A DNA stretch of 32,966 nucleotides, taken from assembly GCA_005798285.1 (NCBI GenBank), contig SYKE01000065.1:1-32966 (forward strand). Reading direction: 5' to 3'. This document shows positions 16,543-25,004 of the stretch, piece by piece. This DNA comes from Actinomycetota bacterium. Lineage in GTDB: Bacteria > Armatimonadota > SYMT01. The notes under the pieces are model-generated. The model worked only from the letters and a program-made list of their open reading frames with translations, made no database searches and had not been told where the DNA came from. Within the stretch, counting starts at the first letter, position 1. Each line of letters begins with the position of its first letter. The translations under genes and the position numbers were made by a program.

Positions 16543-16949
16543 CAGCAGGGTCCTCCGTCCCTCAAAACCCGTCGGAGCGCATTCAGCGCCTGCTGATTCA
16601 GAGTTGCCGCCTCTTCCAGGCGCGCTACGATCTCGGCGATCCAGAGATCCATGGGCAACTCCTTCGTCTGAAGCACAATCCCCCGCTTGGAGAGCGATCT
16701 CCTCGCTTTGGGGGAGCCGTCAGACGTGCAGTCCATCGTGAACAGATCATCCCCCAGTTGAATCCGCAGTTCCCGGATGGGACGGCGCCGGGAGAGTGAA
16801 AAGCCGCCCCGGACGATCTGAACGCTCTCCGGAAACGAACTCACCAGCAGTGTCGCCAGGTCCTCCACAAACCGGCGCTGATCCGCTGCGTAGCTCCGCG
16901 TGAGCGCTGCTGCAACCCCGAGGCGCAACCACTCTTCTTGCTCATCCAT
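16542..16949 (-). CDS. Conserved hypothetical protein, 135 residues, first gene of YbjQ/c-di-GMP operon
   Basis: I do not recognise a named family with confidence. The sequence is soluble and mixed alpha/beta. It begins with an acidic helix (MDEQEEWLRLGVAAALTRS), has a central beta-rich part (RELRIQLGDDLFTMDC), then KRGIVLQTKELPMDLWIAEIVARLEEAA and a final helix ending in Cys. It looks like a small cytoplasmic helper. AAGGGAA lies about nine bases before the ATG. Its stop overlaps the start of the YbjQ-like gene, which argues for co-translation and a shared function. Confidence 0.7.
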   Translation of the reverse strand: MDEQEEWLRLGVAAALTRSYAADQRRFVEDLATLLVSSFPESVQIVRGGFSLSRRRPIRELRIQLGDDLFTMDCTSDGSPKARRSLSKRGIVLQTKELPMDLWIAEIVARLEEAATLNQQALNALRRVLRDGGPC

Positions 16950-17019
16950 CCAAAGCGTTCCCTTGTCTGTCGGAACGACCGCCGCACTCCAGTTTGCTCG
17001 AGCGTCCCCCGAGTCCGCG

Positions 17020-18966
17020 CTATCTCTGGGAAGGCGCCGGCTTCCACTCCCACACGACTTCCCCCTGGAAGTTGCGCAGCGTGATCTGCTGCAGCACGAT
17101 AACCCCGGCGCCCGCGGCAGGGTCCAGCCTGATGGCTGTAACGGGGTGCATCGGTGAGAATTCTAACCGGTAGCTGTGAGGCATCGCGTCATGGATGACC
17201 TCGACCGGCCGGCTCCGCTCTCGGAAGAACGGCGGACTCACACCCTCCTCCCGCCAGAAGAATTGGCCTGCCCCCCGTGCAGTCGACGACATCCGGATCT
17301 CGATAGCGAACGGACCCGCCGGGATACTTCGATCGAGCGCCACCGTGAGGTAGGGATCGGCGCCGGTGGAGTCGATCCGAAGCCCGGCGGCCGTTTGTTG
17401 GAGCGTGCAGTCTCTCGAGGGGCTCCAGCCGAGAACCGGCGCCCCACCTCCGGGCCGCCGCCCACCGCCGGCCGGCGGAGCCGGATCTTCCGCGCGGGCG
17501 TTCGAATCGAAGGCCGGGTTCGCGTCCGGGGTCAGCGCCCCGGTGACAGCGAGAAACTCGCTGATCATCGCATCCAGCTTCCGCACCCGAGCCGGCTCCC
17601 GGTCGGCCAGGTTCCGGGTCTCACCGATGTCCTGGTCCAGATTGTAGAGCTCGAAGCGGTCCTTCTGACCTTCGCCGTCGTGGTGGAGACGGATCAGCTT
17701 CCACTTGCCTTCGCGAACCCAGGTTCCGGGAATGGCGCCGGTCGCCGGGGTGTAATGCGGGAAGAAGCAGAACAGCGACTTGCGAGGCGTTCCGCGTTCG
17801 AGGAGCGCCGGAACCTGAGAGAGACCGTCGAATAGCTGCCCTGCGGAGGCTTTTGCGCCGGTCATTTCAAGGAGCGTCGGGTGCCAGTCGACGCTCGACA
17901 GGAATGCGCTGCTTCGGCTGCCGGGACGTACCCGGCCAGGCCACACCACGACACAGGGCTCCCGTGTGCCGCCCTCGTAGAGCGTTGCCTTACCGCCGCG
18001 GAGCGGGGCGTTGCTCGTGACGGGAGCCTCATACTGCGCGGCCAACTGCTGGCCCCGCCAGTGGACCCCGCCATTGTCTGAAAAGAAAACGATGATGGTG
18101 TCGCGAGTGAGGCCCTCTTCCTCCAGGGTCTGCATCAGCGTCCCCACCGCGGCATCCAGTCGCTCGACCATGGCGGCGTAAACGGGATTGCGCTGAGAGT
18201 TGCCGGAATCCACGCGTTTTGCGTGATGGGCTACTCGGTCCGGTGGTGCATCCCACGGAGAGTGGACGGAGAACGACCAGTAGTTCAGAAAGAACGGTCG
18301 CTCTTTGTTTCGGCGGATGAAAGCGGCGGCTTCCTGGGCCATCCGGTCTTCAATGTGATCCCCCGTCTTGCCAGGCCCCACGGGAGGCTTCACGAAGCGC
18401 CAGGGCGCCAGGTAGCCCCCGGCCGGCCCGGGACCGGCGAAGTGAGGCATATCCTCATCGAATCCCTGATGAAGCGGATCGAACGGTTCCGGTCCGAGGT
18501 GCCACTTCCCGAAATGCGCCGTCGAGTAGCCGGCGGTCTTCAGGTTCTCGGCGAGGGTGACATGGGAGAGACTGAGGCGTGTCGCGCTGACCTGCTGTCG
18601 GGCACGGTGGGTAGGTTGTCCCCGCGCGATCAGGCTTGCCTCCATTCGCTCTTCCGGCAGGTGGCACACCGGCGCAGTGATCCCGATTCGGGCCGGATAC
18701 AATCCGGTGAGGATGCTCGCCCTCGTCGGGGAGCAGAGCGGGTTGGCTGCGTAGGCGTTGTCGAAGCGCATCCCCCGGGATGCGAGTTTCTCGATGTTCG
18801 GTGTCTGCAGATAGGTGCTGCCGTAGAGCGACGTGTCTCGCCATCCCAGGTCATCCGCGAGAATGAAGACGACATTCGGCTTCCGCTGCTGGACCGCGCC
18901 CGAGGCCATCGACGTCAGGAGCGCCGCGCTCACGAGGGCCACAAGCGTTCGGGCGGCAGTCTTCAC
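17020..18966 (-). CDS. Secreted sulfatase (S1 family, Cys-type) with extra C-terminal domain
   Basis: Start GTG at 18966 overlaps the upstream sulfatase stop (GTGA) and has GGGGAGA six bases before it, giving 648 residues. [24 protein letters not shown] is a signal peptide. [13 protein letters not shown] (32-44) supplies the metal-binding Asp pair. C78-S-P-T-R is the site converted to formylglycine. FGKWHLG and FFSDNGG are further metal and sulfate-site motifs. After about residue 500 comes a Pro/Gly linker, then a beta-rich domain of about 130 residues ([14 protein letters not shown] to [12 protein letters not shown]). It resembles the C-terminal module of some planctomycetal sulfatases and may bind substrate. 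The substrate is unknown; sulfated polysaccharide is the likely class. Confidence 0.93.
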   Translation of the reverse strand: MKTAARTLVALVSAALLTSMASGAVQQRKPNVVFILADDLGWRDTSLYGSTYLQTPNIEKLASRGMRFDNAYAANPLCSPTRASILTGLYPARIGITAPVCHLPEERMEASLIARGQPTHRARQQVSATRLSLSHVTLAENLKTAGYSTAHFGKWHLGPEPFDPLHQGFDEDMPHFAGPGPAGGYLAPWRFVKPPVGPGKTGDHIEDRMAQEAAAFIRRNKERPFFLNYWSFSVHSPWDAPPDRVAHHAKRVDSGNSQRNPVYAAMVERLDAAVGTLMQTLEEEGLTRDTIIVFFSDNGGVHWRGQQLAAQYEAPVTSNAPLRGGKATLYEGGTREPCVVVWPGRVRPGSRSSAFLSSVDWHPTLLEMTGAKASAGQLFDGLSQVPALLERGTPRKSLFCFFPHYTPATGAIPGTWVREGKWKLIRLHHDGEGQKDRFELYNLDQDIGETRNLADREPARVRKLDAMISEFLAVTGALTPDANPAFDSNARAEDPAPPAGGGRRPGGGAPVLGWSPSRDCTLQQTAAGLRIDSTGADPYLTVALDRSIPAGPFAIEIRMSSTARGAGQFFWREEGVSPPFFRERSRPVEVIHDAMPHSYRLEFSPMHPVTAIRLDPAAGAGVIVLQQITLRNFQGEVVWEWKPAPSQR

Positions 18967-20396
18967 GAACTGTCTCCCCACACCGCGGGGTTCTTGAAGC
19001 CTGCCGGGCGAGGGCGACTCCGCGGCGGCGCTGCCTGGGCCGCGAGTTTCTCCAGCGCGTCACGCAGTTCTTTGAGCTTGTCGGGTCTGGATGCCGCCAG
19101 ATTGTTCTTTTCATACGGGTCGTCCGCGAGGTTGAACAGCTCCGGGCATGGAGCAACCCCGACCACCCGTCGTCGGCGCTGCGGAGTCGGCACTTCAGCG
19201 CCCTCTCCATCCATCCCGGCGCCTCCCGCGCCGTTGACCACCAGCTTCCAATCACCCACACGCACGGCGCCGGCGTTGGGGGTGGTGTTCAGCAGGATCG
19301 GTCGAACATCGAGGGACTTGCCGTCGGCGAGTGCGCTCCAGACGTCCCGGCCGTCGAGAGGAAGCGGTTGCTCAGTCTTTGCGCCGGCCAGTCGCAGTAG
19401 AGTCGGGTACCAGTCCACCATGTGAAAGGGCTGCTCCACCGTGGACTTGGCTCGAATCTTGCCGGGCCACGACGCACACGCACAGACCCGTACACCGCCT
19501 TCGTAGAGGGTGCCCTTGCCGGCACGGAACGGGCCGTTGCTGGTTACCCGCCCCGGAGACGGGCCGCCATTGTCGCTGGAGAAGATGACCAGCGTGTTCT
19601 TTCGCATCCCGCTCTCTTCGAGTGCGGCCAGGATCTTGCCGACGGCCCCGTCCATCGCCTTGAGCATGCCCGCGTAGGTTCGTCGCGGCTCGGGCACGTC
19701 GGCGAACTCTTGCTTGTAGTTCTCCGGGACCTGATGCGGCGCGTGTACGGCGTTGAACGGAACATAGAGGAAGAGCGGTCGCCTCCGATCCCGCTCTCGG
19801 ATCCGTCTCACGGCTTCGGCGCCCAACAGGTGCGTGGAGTAGCCCTCGTCTCTCGCAGCGCGATCGTCGCGGTGCCAGTCAAAGCCCCCGTCCCGTTCGT
19901 GGGTGTAGTAGTCGAGGGCTCCGTTGTAGTGCCCGTACTGGTGTTCGAAGCCGCGGCGCGTGGGCAGGTATGCCGGCTGGAAGTGGCCGAGATGCCATTT
20001 GCCGACGATGGCCGTTTCGTAGCCCGCTTCGCGCAGCGCCTGCGGCAGCGTTCGTTCCTCGAGCGGTAGCCCGTACTGGGCCCAGGGGCGAACTACGCCG
20101 ACCTGAAGTCCGTGCCGCATGGGGTAGCGGCCGGTCATCAGAGCGGCGCGAGTCGGGGAGCAGACCGGTTGAACGTAGAACTGGGCGAGCCGGGCTCCTG
20201 ACGCCGCGAGCCCATCCAGGTTTGGCGTCTTCAAGTTGCCGCCTTCCCACCCGACATCGGCTCGACCGAGATCGTCGGCCAGGAGAAGGAGAATATTGGG
20301 TCGTTCGGGCTTCGGCTTCTCTTGCGCCCTGCCCTCAACGCCAACGGTCAGCGAGGCCAAAGCCCACGCGCCGAGCCAGAGTTTCCAACCCTTCAT
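18963..20396 (-). CDS. Secreted sulfatase (S1 family, arylsulfatase-like, Cys-type)
   Basis: ATG at 20396 with GGGAG nine bases upstream gives 477 residues. [25 protein letters not shown] is a signal peptide. [16 protein letters not shown] holds the metal Asp pair (41-42). C79-S-P-T-R is the formylglycine site. [10 protein letters not shown] and [10 protein letters not shown] are the other conserved blocks. The C-terminus is short and Pro/Arg-rich, with no added domain. The gene is translationally coupled to the next sulfatase, so two enzymes of different specificity are probably made together. It follows a Gfo/Idh/MocA gene by 51 bases. The order [25 protein letters not shown] resembles arylsulfatase B and galactosamine-sulfatase relatives, but I cannot fix the substrate. 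Confidence 0.93.
   Translation of the reverse strand: MKGWKLWLGAWALASLTVGVEGRAQEKPKPERPNILLLLADDLGRADVGWEGGNLKTPNLDGLAASGARLAQFYVQPVCSPTRAALMTGRYPMRHGLQVGVVRPWAQYGLPLEERTLPQALREAGYETAIVGKWHLGHFQPAYLPTRRGFEHQYGHYNGALDYYTHERDGGFDWHRDDRAARDEGYSTHLLGAEAVRRIRERDRRRPLFLYVPFNAVHAPHQVPENYKQEFADVPEPRRTYAGMLKAMDGAVGKILAALEESGMRKNTLVIFSSDNGGPSPGRVTSNGPFRAGKGTLYEGGVRVCACASWPGKIRAKSTVEQPFHMVDWYPTLLRLAGAKTEQPLPLDGRDVWSALADGKSLDVRPILLNTTPNAGAVRVGDWKLVVNGAGGAGMDGEGAEVPTPQRRRRVVGVAPCPELFNLADDPYEKNNLAASRPDKLKELRDALEKLAAQAAPPRSRPRPAGFKNPAVWGDSS
18973..18979 (-). promoter_or_regulatory. Ribosome-binding site for the GTG-started sulfatase
   Basis: GGGGAGA on the coding strand lies six bases before the GTG at 18966, inside the end of the upstream sulfatase gene. 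It favours this start over an in-frame GTG at 18981. Confidence 0.7.
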
Positions 20397-20447
20397 GTGT
20401 CCAATCTCCCGGCCGCCAGGTCAAGCCTGGTCCCGATTGAGGATCGA

Positions 20448-21785
20448 TCAGATCTTGTGCATCGGCAACTTCCAGGGTTTGCGGTACTCCCGGTAGTACG
20501 ATTGGGTATCGCGGCCGGCTTTGCCGACCAGATCCATCTTCTCTTTGTTCCATCTCACGGTCTCCTCGGCGAGGTAGGAGACGTTTGCGAGGTGGCAGAC
20601 GATGGTGGTCTGCGCCATGGACGCGAGGTTCGAGCGCGGCTGCTCTCGAGACTTCATACAGTCCAGGAAGTTCTGCCAATGATCGTTGGTCCGCTCTGCG
20701 GGTGGGGCTTCCAGTTCCTTGCCGGCCGGATCCAACACCTTCCATCCGCCGCGCCACACACGCACGGTTCGCCCGTCGGCGCCGATGAACTCAGTGCCCT
20801 GGTCGGGAAGGCCGGGGTGATCCTGGCCGGTGTGCCAGTGCATCACGTAGTCGGGATCCTTGAAGCGGAAGAGAGTCTGGACCGTATCGGGAGCGGTCCG
20901 GTCATCGTCTGGGAAGGAGTACTTGCCGCCGTAGCTGGTGACTTCAACGGGCATCGGGATGTCGGTGGTCTGCGACATTCCGAGGAGTGCGATGTCCATC
21001 ATGTGGACACCCCAGTCCCCGGTCATTCCGGTGCCGTAGTTCAGGAACCAGCGCCAGTTGTAGTGGTTGCGGTTGGCGGAGTACGGCAGCAGTTCAGCCG
21101 GGCCCGTCCAGAAGTCGTAGTCGAGGCTGGAGGGCGGTGTGGTGACCGCGACCTTGCCGACTTTGGCCGAGTCGGTCTTCCACGCCCGGGTCTGCACGAT
21201 TTTGCCCAGTTTGCCGGAGCGAACGTAGGCGAGTGCGTCGGTGAACTCCCTCGTGCTGCGCTGCCATGTGCCGACCTGCACGATTCGTTTGAACTTCTTC
21301 ACCGCCGCGTCCATGGCGCGGGCCTCGGTGATGTCGTGGGAGATCGGCTTTTCGCAGTAGGCGTCTTTGCCGGCCTCGCAGGCGTAGATCAGGGGCAGGG
21401 CATGCCAGTGGTCGGGAGTGGCAATGACCACGGCATCGATGTCCTTGCGCTCCAGCAGCTTGCGGAAGTCTTTGTAGAGCGCCGGTCGCCTGCCGTACTT
21501 CTTCTCCACCCGATCGGCGTCGGCCGGGAGACGCGCTTCGTCCACATCGCACAGCGCGGCGATCTCGACTTCCGGTTTCGCCATGAACCGCTGCATGTTC
21601 GCGCTGCCCATGCCCTGGCAGCCGATCACCGCCATCACAATGCGATCGTTGGCTCCGGGCCGGCCGTTTTGTGCCAGCGCTCTCTGGGTCGGGATGACCG
21701 ACAACCCCAGTCCCGCGGTCCCGGCTCGCCGAAGCACTTCTCGGCGTGAGACTCCGCTTTCCGAACTCGACTCTGTTTTCGACAT
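20448..21785 (-). CDS. Tat-exported Gfo/Idh/MocA family oxidoreductase
   Basis: The ATG at 21785 with GGGGGA seven bases upstream gives 445 residues; an in-frame ATG eight codons earlier is less likely. SRREVLRR (13-20) followed by AGTAGLGLSV and ALAQ is a twin-arginine signal. IGCQGMGS (54-61) is the Rossmann loop. YCEKPISHD (143-151) contains the EKP box. The middle section WFLNYGTGMTGDWGVHMMDIALLG carries the family's conserved His for sugar-like substrates. It is first in a tight run with two sulfatases and lies 78 bases after the glycosidase-like gene. A role in converting a sugar released from sulfated glycan is plausible. It is a paralogue of the gene at 9.1-10.5 kb. Confidence 0.9.
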   Translation of the reverse strand: MSKTESSSESGVSRREVLRRAGTAGLGLSVIPTQRALAQNGRPGANDRIVMAVIGCQGMGSANMQRFMAKPEVEIAALCDVDEARLPADADRVEKKYGRRPALYKDFRKLLERKDIDAVVIATPDHWHALPLIYACEAGKDAYCEKPISHDITEARAMDAAVKKFKRIVQVGTWQRSTREFTDALAYVRSGKLGKIVQTRAWKTDSAKVGKVAVTTPPSSLDYDFWTGPAELLPYSANRNHYNWRWFLNYGTGMTGDWGVHMMDIALLGMSQTTDIPMPVEVTSYGGKYSFPDDDRTAPDTVQTLFRFKDPDYVMHWHTGQDHPGLPDQGTEFIGADGRTVRVWRGGWKVLDPAGKELEAPPAERTNDHWQNFLDCMKSREQPRSNLASMAQTTIVCHLANVSYLAEETVRWNKEKMDLVGKAGRDTQSYYREYRKPWKLPMHKI

Positions 21786-21863
21786 GAAAGCTTCCCCCAA
21801 CAGCCGCATCCGCGCGGCCCGTTCCCTGTCACGTTCGCCGCCGTCGGGGGGAGCGCCTTCAGA

Positions 21864-24038
21864 TTAGAGTACCGCTGCATTGGACCCCGGTTCGGAGCCC
21901 GGGGGATGAGCGGGCTCGGCGCCGGTAATCGTTTCCGACTCCTCCTCCGCGCCCGCAGGTTCGGGATCGGGGATGTCGCTCCCGGCGGTCGTGGCGACGG
22001 GGTCGTCGCTCACTGCCTCGGAGCCCGGCAGCCGGAACTCCAGGATCTGGTGGAGGTGGAACGCCGGCACGTGTACGGAAGCCCGACGGCCGTCCCAGGT
22101 GACGTTGAGAGGGAACTCTCCCGGCTGGACGAACACGGCTTGCGGCTCTGCGGGCAGGCAAACCGACAACCGGAAGGGCGCCTCGGCCGGCACCGCTTCG
22201 ATGAAGGCACTATTCTGGGCCAGGCTCTTTCCCGGATTGTGGTTGACCATGTGAACGAGCACTCGGGCGCCGAGATGGCGCAGCGTCAGCTCTACGGTGG
22301 TGGGGGCATCGGTTTCCAACGCCGGTTCGGGGAGTGCCTGCGACAGAACTTCGCGGAGGAGTTCCCGCAGGCCGGGATACTGGCTGCGATGGTACGCGGT
22401 GAAGAAGTCTGCCGCGATGTACCAGGCCTCCCCCTCACCCCAGCGGTTTCGGGAAACAGCGGGGTAGCCGCTCGGCTCGGGGTGACGTTCGTTGCCGGAC
22501 TCCAGCAGCCGGTAGATCGTGTCAGCCCCGTACAACCCGACCTCAACCACCGGCGCCGAGAGCTTCACGGGCGCGCCCGCAGTCTCGAACCAGGCCTCGC
22601 TGCGCCGGCGGCCGGTCCAGCGAATGCCCAGCACCTCTTCCATCGCGAAGGTCGGGATCGCCTCGAGCACCCTCGGGGAGACGCGGCCCGTGGCGAGCAG
22701 GCGACCCCCGTGCCGCACCCACTCCGTGATCCACTCGTCGAGATCCGGTCGGAGCACGATCTGCTCCGGCAGGACGAGGAACTGATACTCGTGGAGAGAC
22801 TTGAGCAGCGCATCTTCGTTCAGGATGTCGCAGGGGACGTGCAATTCTGTGAGCGCCTGGTGGGCCCCTCGGATCCGATCGAGCGACGGGCCGGGGTCGT
22901 ATAGACCGTTACCGGTCGCCTCGTGAGTTGCGTCGGAGTGAAGTATTGCGGCTCGCGCGGCGGACTGCGATCCGACCAGCCACTCTCGTCGAGCGCGGGC
23001 GAAGCCGGACGCCATGGCAAGAGCGGGCGTCTCGCTCGGGCGCAGCGTGCCGTCCCGATCCGCCGTCACCCAGAGGGTCAGACGGCCTCCGTTGGAGAGG
23101 ATCACGGCGCCGTCTTGCAGGAGGTGGTCGGTGGTTTTCGGATAAACCGGCAGCGCCGGGAGCGAGCCGGCAGCCCAGGGGCGGGCGCTGCAGCGGTTCC
23201 ACACGGCGAGATCGAAGGGTCGGTTGCGCCCGGCAAGCGCTCTCGACTCCAGCGATGCCTGCCGTGCCGCGAAGGCCGGGGAAAGGTCCCAGGTGAGTCG
23301 CGCGAAGTCCGTCGCCGGCTCCTCGGCTTGATGCGAAGCGTGCGCTCCGTTGCTGGCGAAGACGATACCGGGCTGGCGGTCATCGAGGTATCGGGCGACT
23401 CGACTGAGGTAGCGCTGGAAGCTCTCCCGATGGAACTTCAGCCAGTCATTCCAAACCGAGTCGGAGGCATCCACCGGTGCGGACCGCTCGTGCATCATCT
23501 GGAACTCGGACTCGCAAACCGTGCAGTAGCAGGGGCTCACGGTCAAGTTCTCGTGATCCATCACGATGCCGTCGGGCCGATAGCGCTCGATCAACTCATC
23601 CAGTTGCGGAAGAAGCATCTCCTCGACATAGCCGGAGTTGGGGCAGAGCGCCTGATTTCGATAGGCCATGCGACTGCTCGTCAGTCGCTGCCACTCCGAT
23701 CGCCAGTAGGACGCTTGCAGGTCGATCAGCCCGCTGTACCCGAGCACAAATCGAATGTCCAGGTGCGCCGCAGCCTCCTGGTAAACCGAAAGCGGGTCGA
23801 ACCAGGGATTGTCTTCGATGGCGGGCCATCGGTTCCCATGGCGCGTGGCGAACGGGACATACCCGGCGGACCCTTTGGCCGTCACCTGAAGCGCATCGGG
23901 TCTCACCTGCTCCAGGAGAAGTTTGATCTCTTCCGCATCCGGTCCCGCGGTGAGCCCGGGCTCCGCGGCGCCGGACCAGGAGTGTTCAATCGCGAGCAGC
24001 AGGACGGCGTCATCGTACCAGGTTGGGGTGAGGGGCAT
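21864..24038 (-). CDS. Putative glycoside hydrolase, TIM barrel with GH42-like trimerisation domain
   Basis: The protein has 724 residues and an ATG with GGAAG about seven bases upstream. No signal peptide is visible (MPLTPTWYDDAVLLLAIEHSWSGA), so it appears cytoplasmic. The first ~340 residues read like a GH29/GHL-type barrel: NPWFDPLSVYQEAAAHLDIRF, then YRPDGIVMDHENL (153-165) with D161 and E163 as possible catalytic acids. Next comes the Cys cluster CYCTVC (170-175), often seen in these barrels. Residues about 370-480 (AILHSDATHEATG to WVRHGGRLLATG) resemble the beta-galactosidase trimerisation fold. A beta-sandwich and an acidic Pro-rich tail end the protein. Substrate unknown; the neighbours suggest desulfated oligosaccharides. 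The exact family is uncertain. Confidence 0.7.
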   Translation of the reverse strand: MPLTPTWYDDAVLLLAIEHSWSGAAEPGLTAGPDAEEIKLLLEQVRPDALQVTAKGSAGYVPFATRHGNRWPAIEDNPWFDPLSVYQEAAAHLDIRFVLGYSGLIDLQASYWRSEWQRLTSSRMAYRNQALCPNSGYVEEMLLPQLDELIERYRPDGIVMDHENLTVSPCYCTVCESEFQMMHERSAPVDASDSVWNDWLKFHRESFQRYLSRVARYLDDRQPGIVFASNGAHASHQAEEPATDFARLTWDLSPAFAARQASLESRALAGRNRPFDLAVWNRCSARPWAAGSLPALPVYPKTTDHLLQDGAVILSNGGRLTLWVTADRDGTLRPSETPALAMASGFARARREWLVGSQSAARAAILHSDATHEATGNGLYDPGPSLDRIRGAHQALTELHVPCDILNEDALLKSLHEYQFLVLPEQIVLRPDLDEWITEWVRHGGRLLATGRVSPRVLEAIPTFAMEEVLGIRWTGRRRSEAWFETAGAPVKLSAPVVEVGLYGADTIYRLLESGNERHPEPSGYPAVSRNRWGEGEAWYIAADFFTAYHRSQYPGLRELLREVLSQALPEPALETDAPTTVELTLRHLGARVLVHMVNHNPGKSLAQNSAFIEAVPAEAPFRLSVCLPAEPQAVFVQPGEFPLNVTWDGRRASVHVPAFHLHQILEFRLPGSEAVSDDPVATTAGSDIPDPEPAGAEEESETITGAEPAHPPGSEPGSNAAVL

Positions 24039-24256
24039 GGGATCTTCCGGACCGCTGCGGGTCGATGGTGTCGTTCAATGCGTTTTCAGGTTGGAGACGG
24101 GTCGCTTGCCGGTTGGATGGCCGGCGAGCCCGAGTCTTCCGATAGGCGAGGACGGCTCTGCGAACTACGGCACGGTCGAAGCATAGACCAAACCGGAGGT
24201 GAGGAGAAGTCGTAGGCGCGATGGAGGGCGGGCTACAGCGTCGTTTCTCTCGGATG

Positions 24257-24997
24257 TCATCGGTCCGCGCGCTGCGTTCGAACGGCGTGCGCGTTGGTGG
24301 GCCGCTGAGGAAGCGCTCGCTCGAGGCGGGTGGAGGGACGAAAGATCAGGAAGTACTGCCCCGCGCTCGCCTGCTCTCGGCGGTCCAACCGCCATCCGGC
24401 GGCGGCGGCTTCCGACCTCACGGCGCGCTCTGGGACCGAGTGTCCGATCGGAGCCGGCGTGGACGAGGGGATATCGGGGTCGAAGTCCACAATCGCCAGC
24501 CGAGTTTCGCTATGGGAATAGCGCCGAAGGGTGCGAAGGAACCGAATCGGGTTCCGCACTTCGTGGTAAACCGTCAGCAGGACGAGGCAATCCATTGGCG
24601 GGCCCGGAAGCCGGGGATCGTCTGGCGACCCCAGAATCACCTCGACATTGCCGAAACTTCGGAACCGCTCGAGCTCCGGGAGAAACTCGCGCTGAATCTC
24701 CTCGGAAACCACTCGCCCTGTAGGGCCGACTGCCCGGCTCAGGAGGGGAGTGAGGTATCCGACCCCCGCGCCGATGTCCGCCACCCGGTCTCCCGGCTGA
24801 ATCCGCAGGGCGCCTACGAGCTTCTCGGGTCGCTGATGGAGATCTCGATGAGGCCCTCGAAGCAGCTCATCCGCCCGTCCCGGGGAGAACAGCGAGGAGG
24901 GGAGCCGCTCTCGAGGCGGATGGAGAGACTCCGTCATCGGGTGGCGAGCCCCACCTGCGAGGGTGGTCAGAAGCGCCGCGGCGATCCAGATCCTCAC
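24257..24997 (-). CDS. Class I SAM-dependent methyltransferase, apparently exported
   Basis: The protein has 246 residues and a GTG start seven bases after the amidohydrolase stop. RVADIGAGVGYLTPLLSRAVG (71-91) is SAM-binding motif I, and VVSEEIQ gives the acidic residue at the end of strand 2. LVLLTVYHEV is the motif IV region. The first 20 residues (MRIWIAAALLTTLAGGARHP) look like a signal peptide. That is odd for an enzyme needing cytoplasmic SAM, although similar exported methyltransferases occur in Acidobacteriota and Planctomycetota-like genomes. No ribosome-binding site precedes the GTG. An ATG at 24937 would give a cytoplasmic protein of 226 residues. The acceptor is unknown. The C-terminal 25 residues are Arg-rich and beyond the fold. 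Confidence 0.8.
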   Translation of the reverse strand: MRIWIAAALLTTLAGGARHPMTESLHPPRERLPSSLFSPGRADELLRGPHRDLHQRPEKLVGALRIQPGDRVADIGAGVGYLTPLLSRAVGPTGRVVSEEIQREFLPELERFRSFGNVEVILGSPDDPRLPGPPMDCLVLLTVYHEVRNPIRFLRTLRRYSHSETRLAIVDFDPDIPSSTPAPIGHSVPERAVRSEAAAAGWRLDRREQASAGQYFLIFRPSTRLERALPQRPTNAHAVRTQRADR

Positions 24998-25004
24998 GGA
25001 GGCG

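Noticed and set aside
20322..21749. Plus-strand frame of 475 codons
   Set aside because: It is antisense to a Gfo/Idh/MocA gene with intact motifs.
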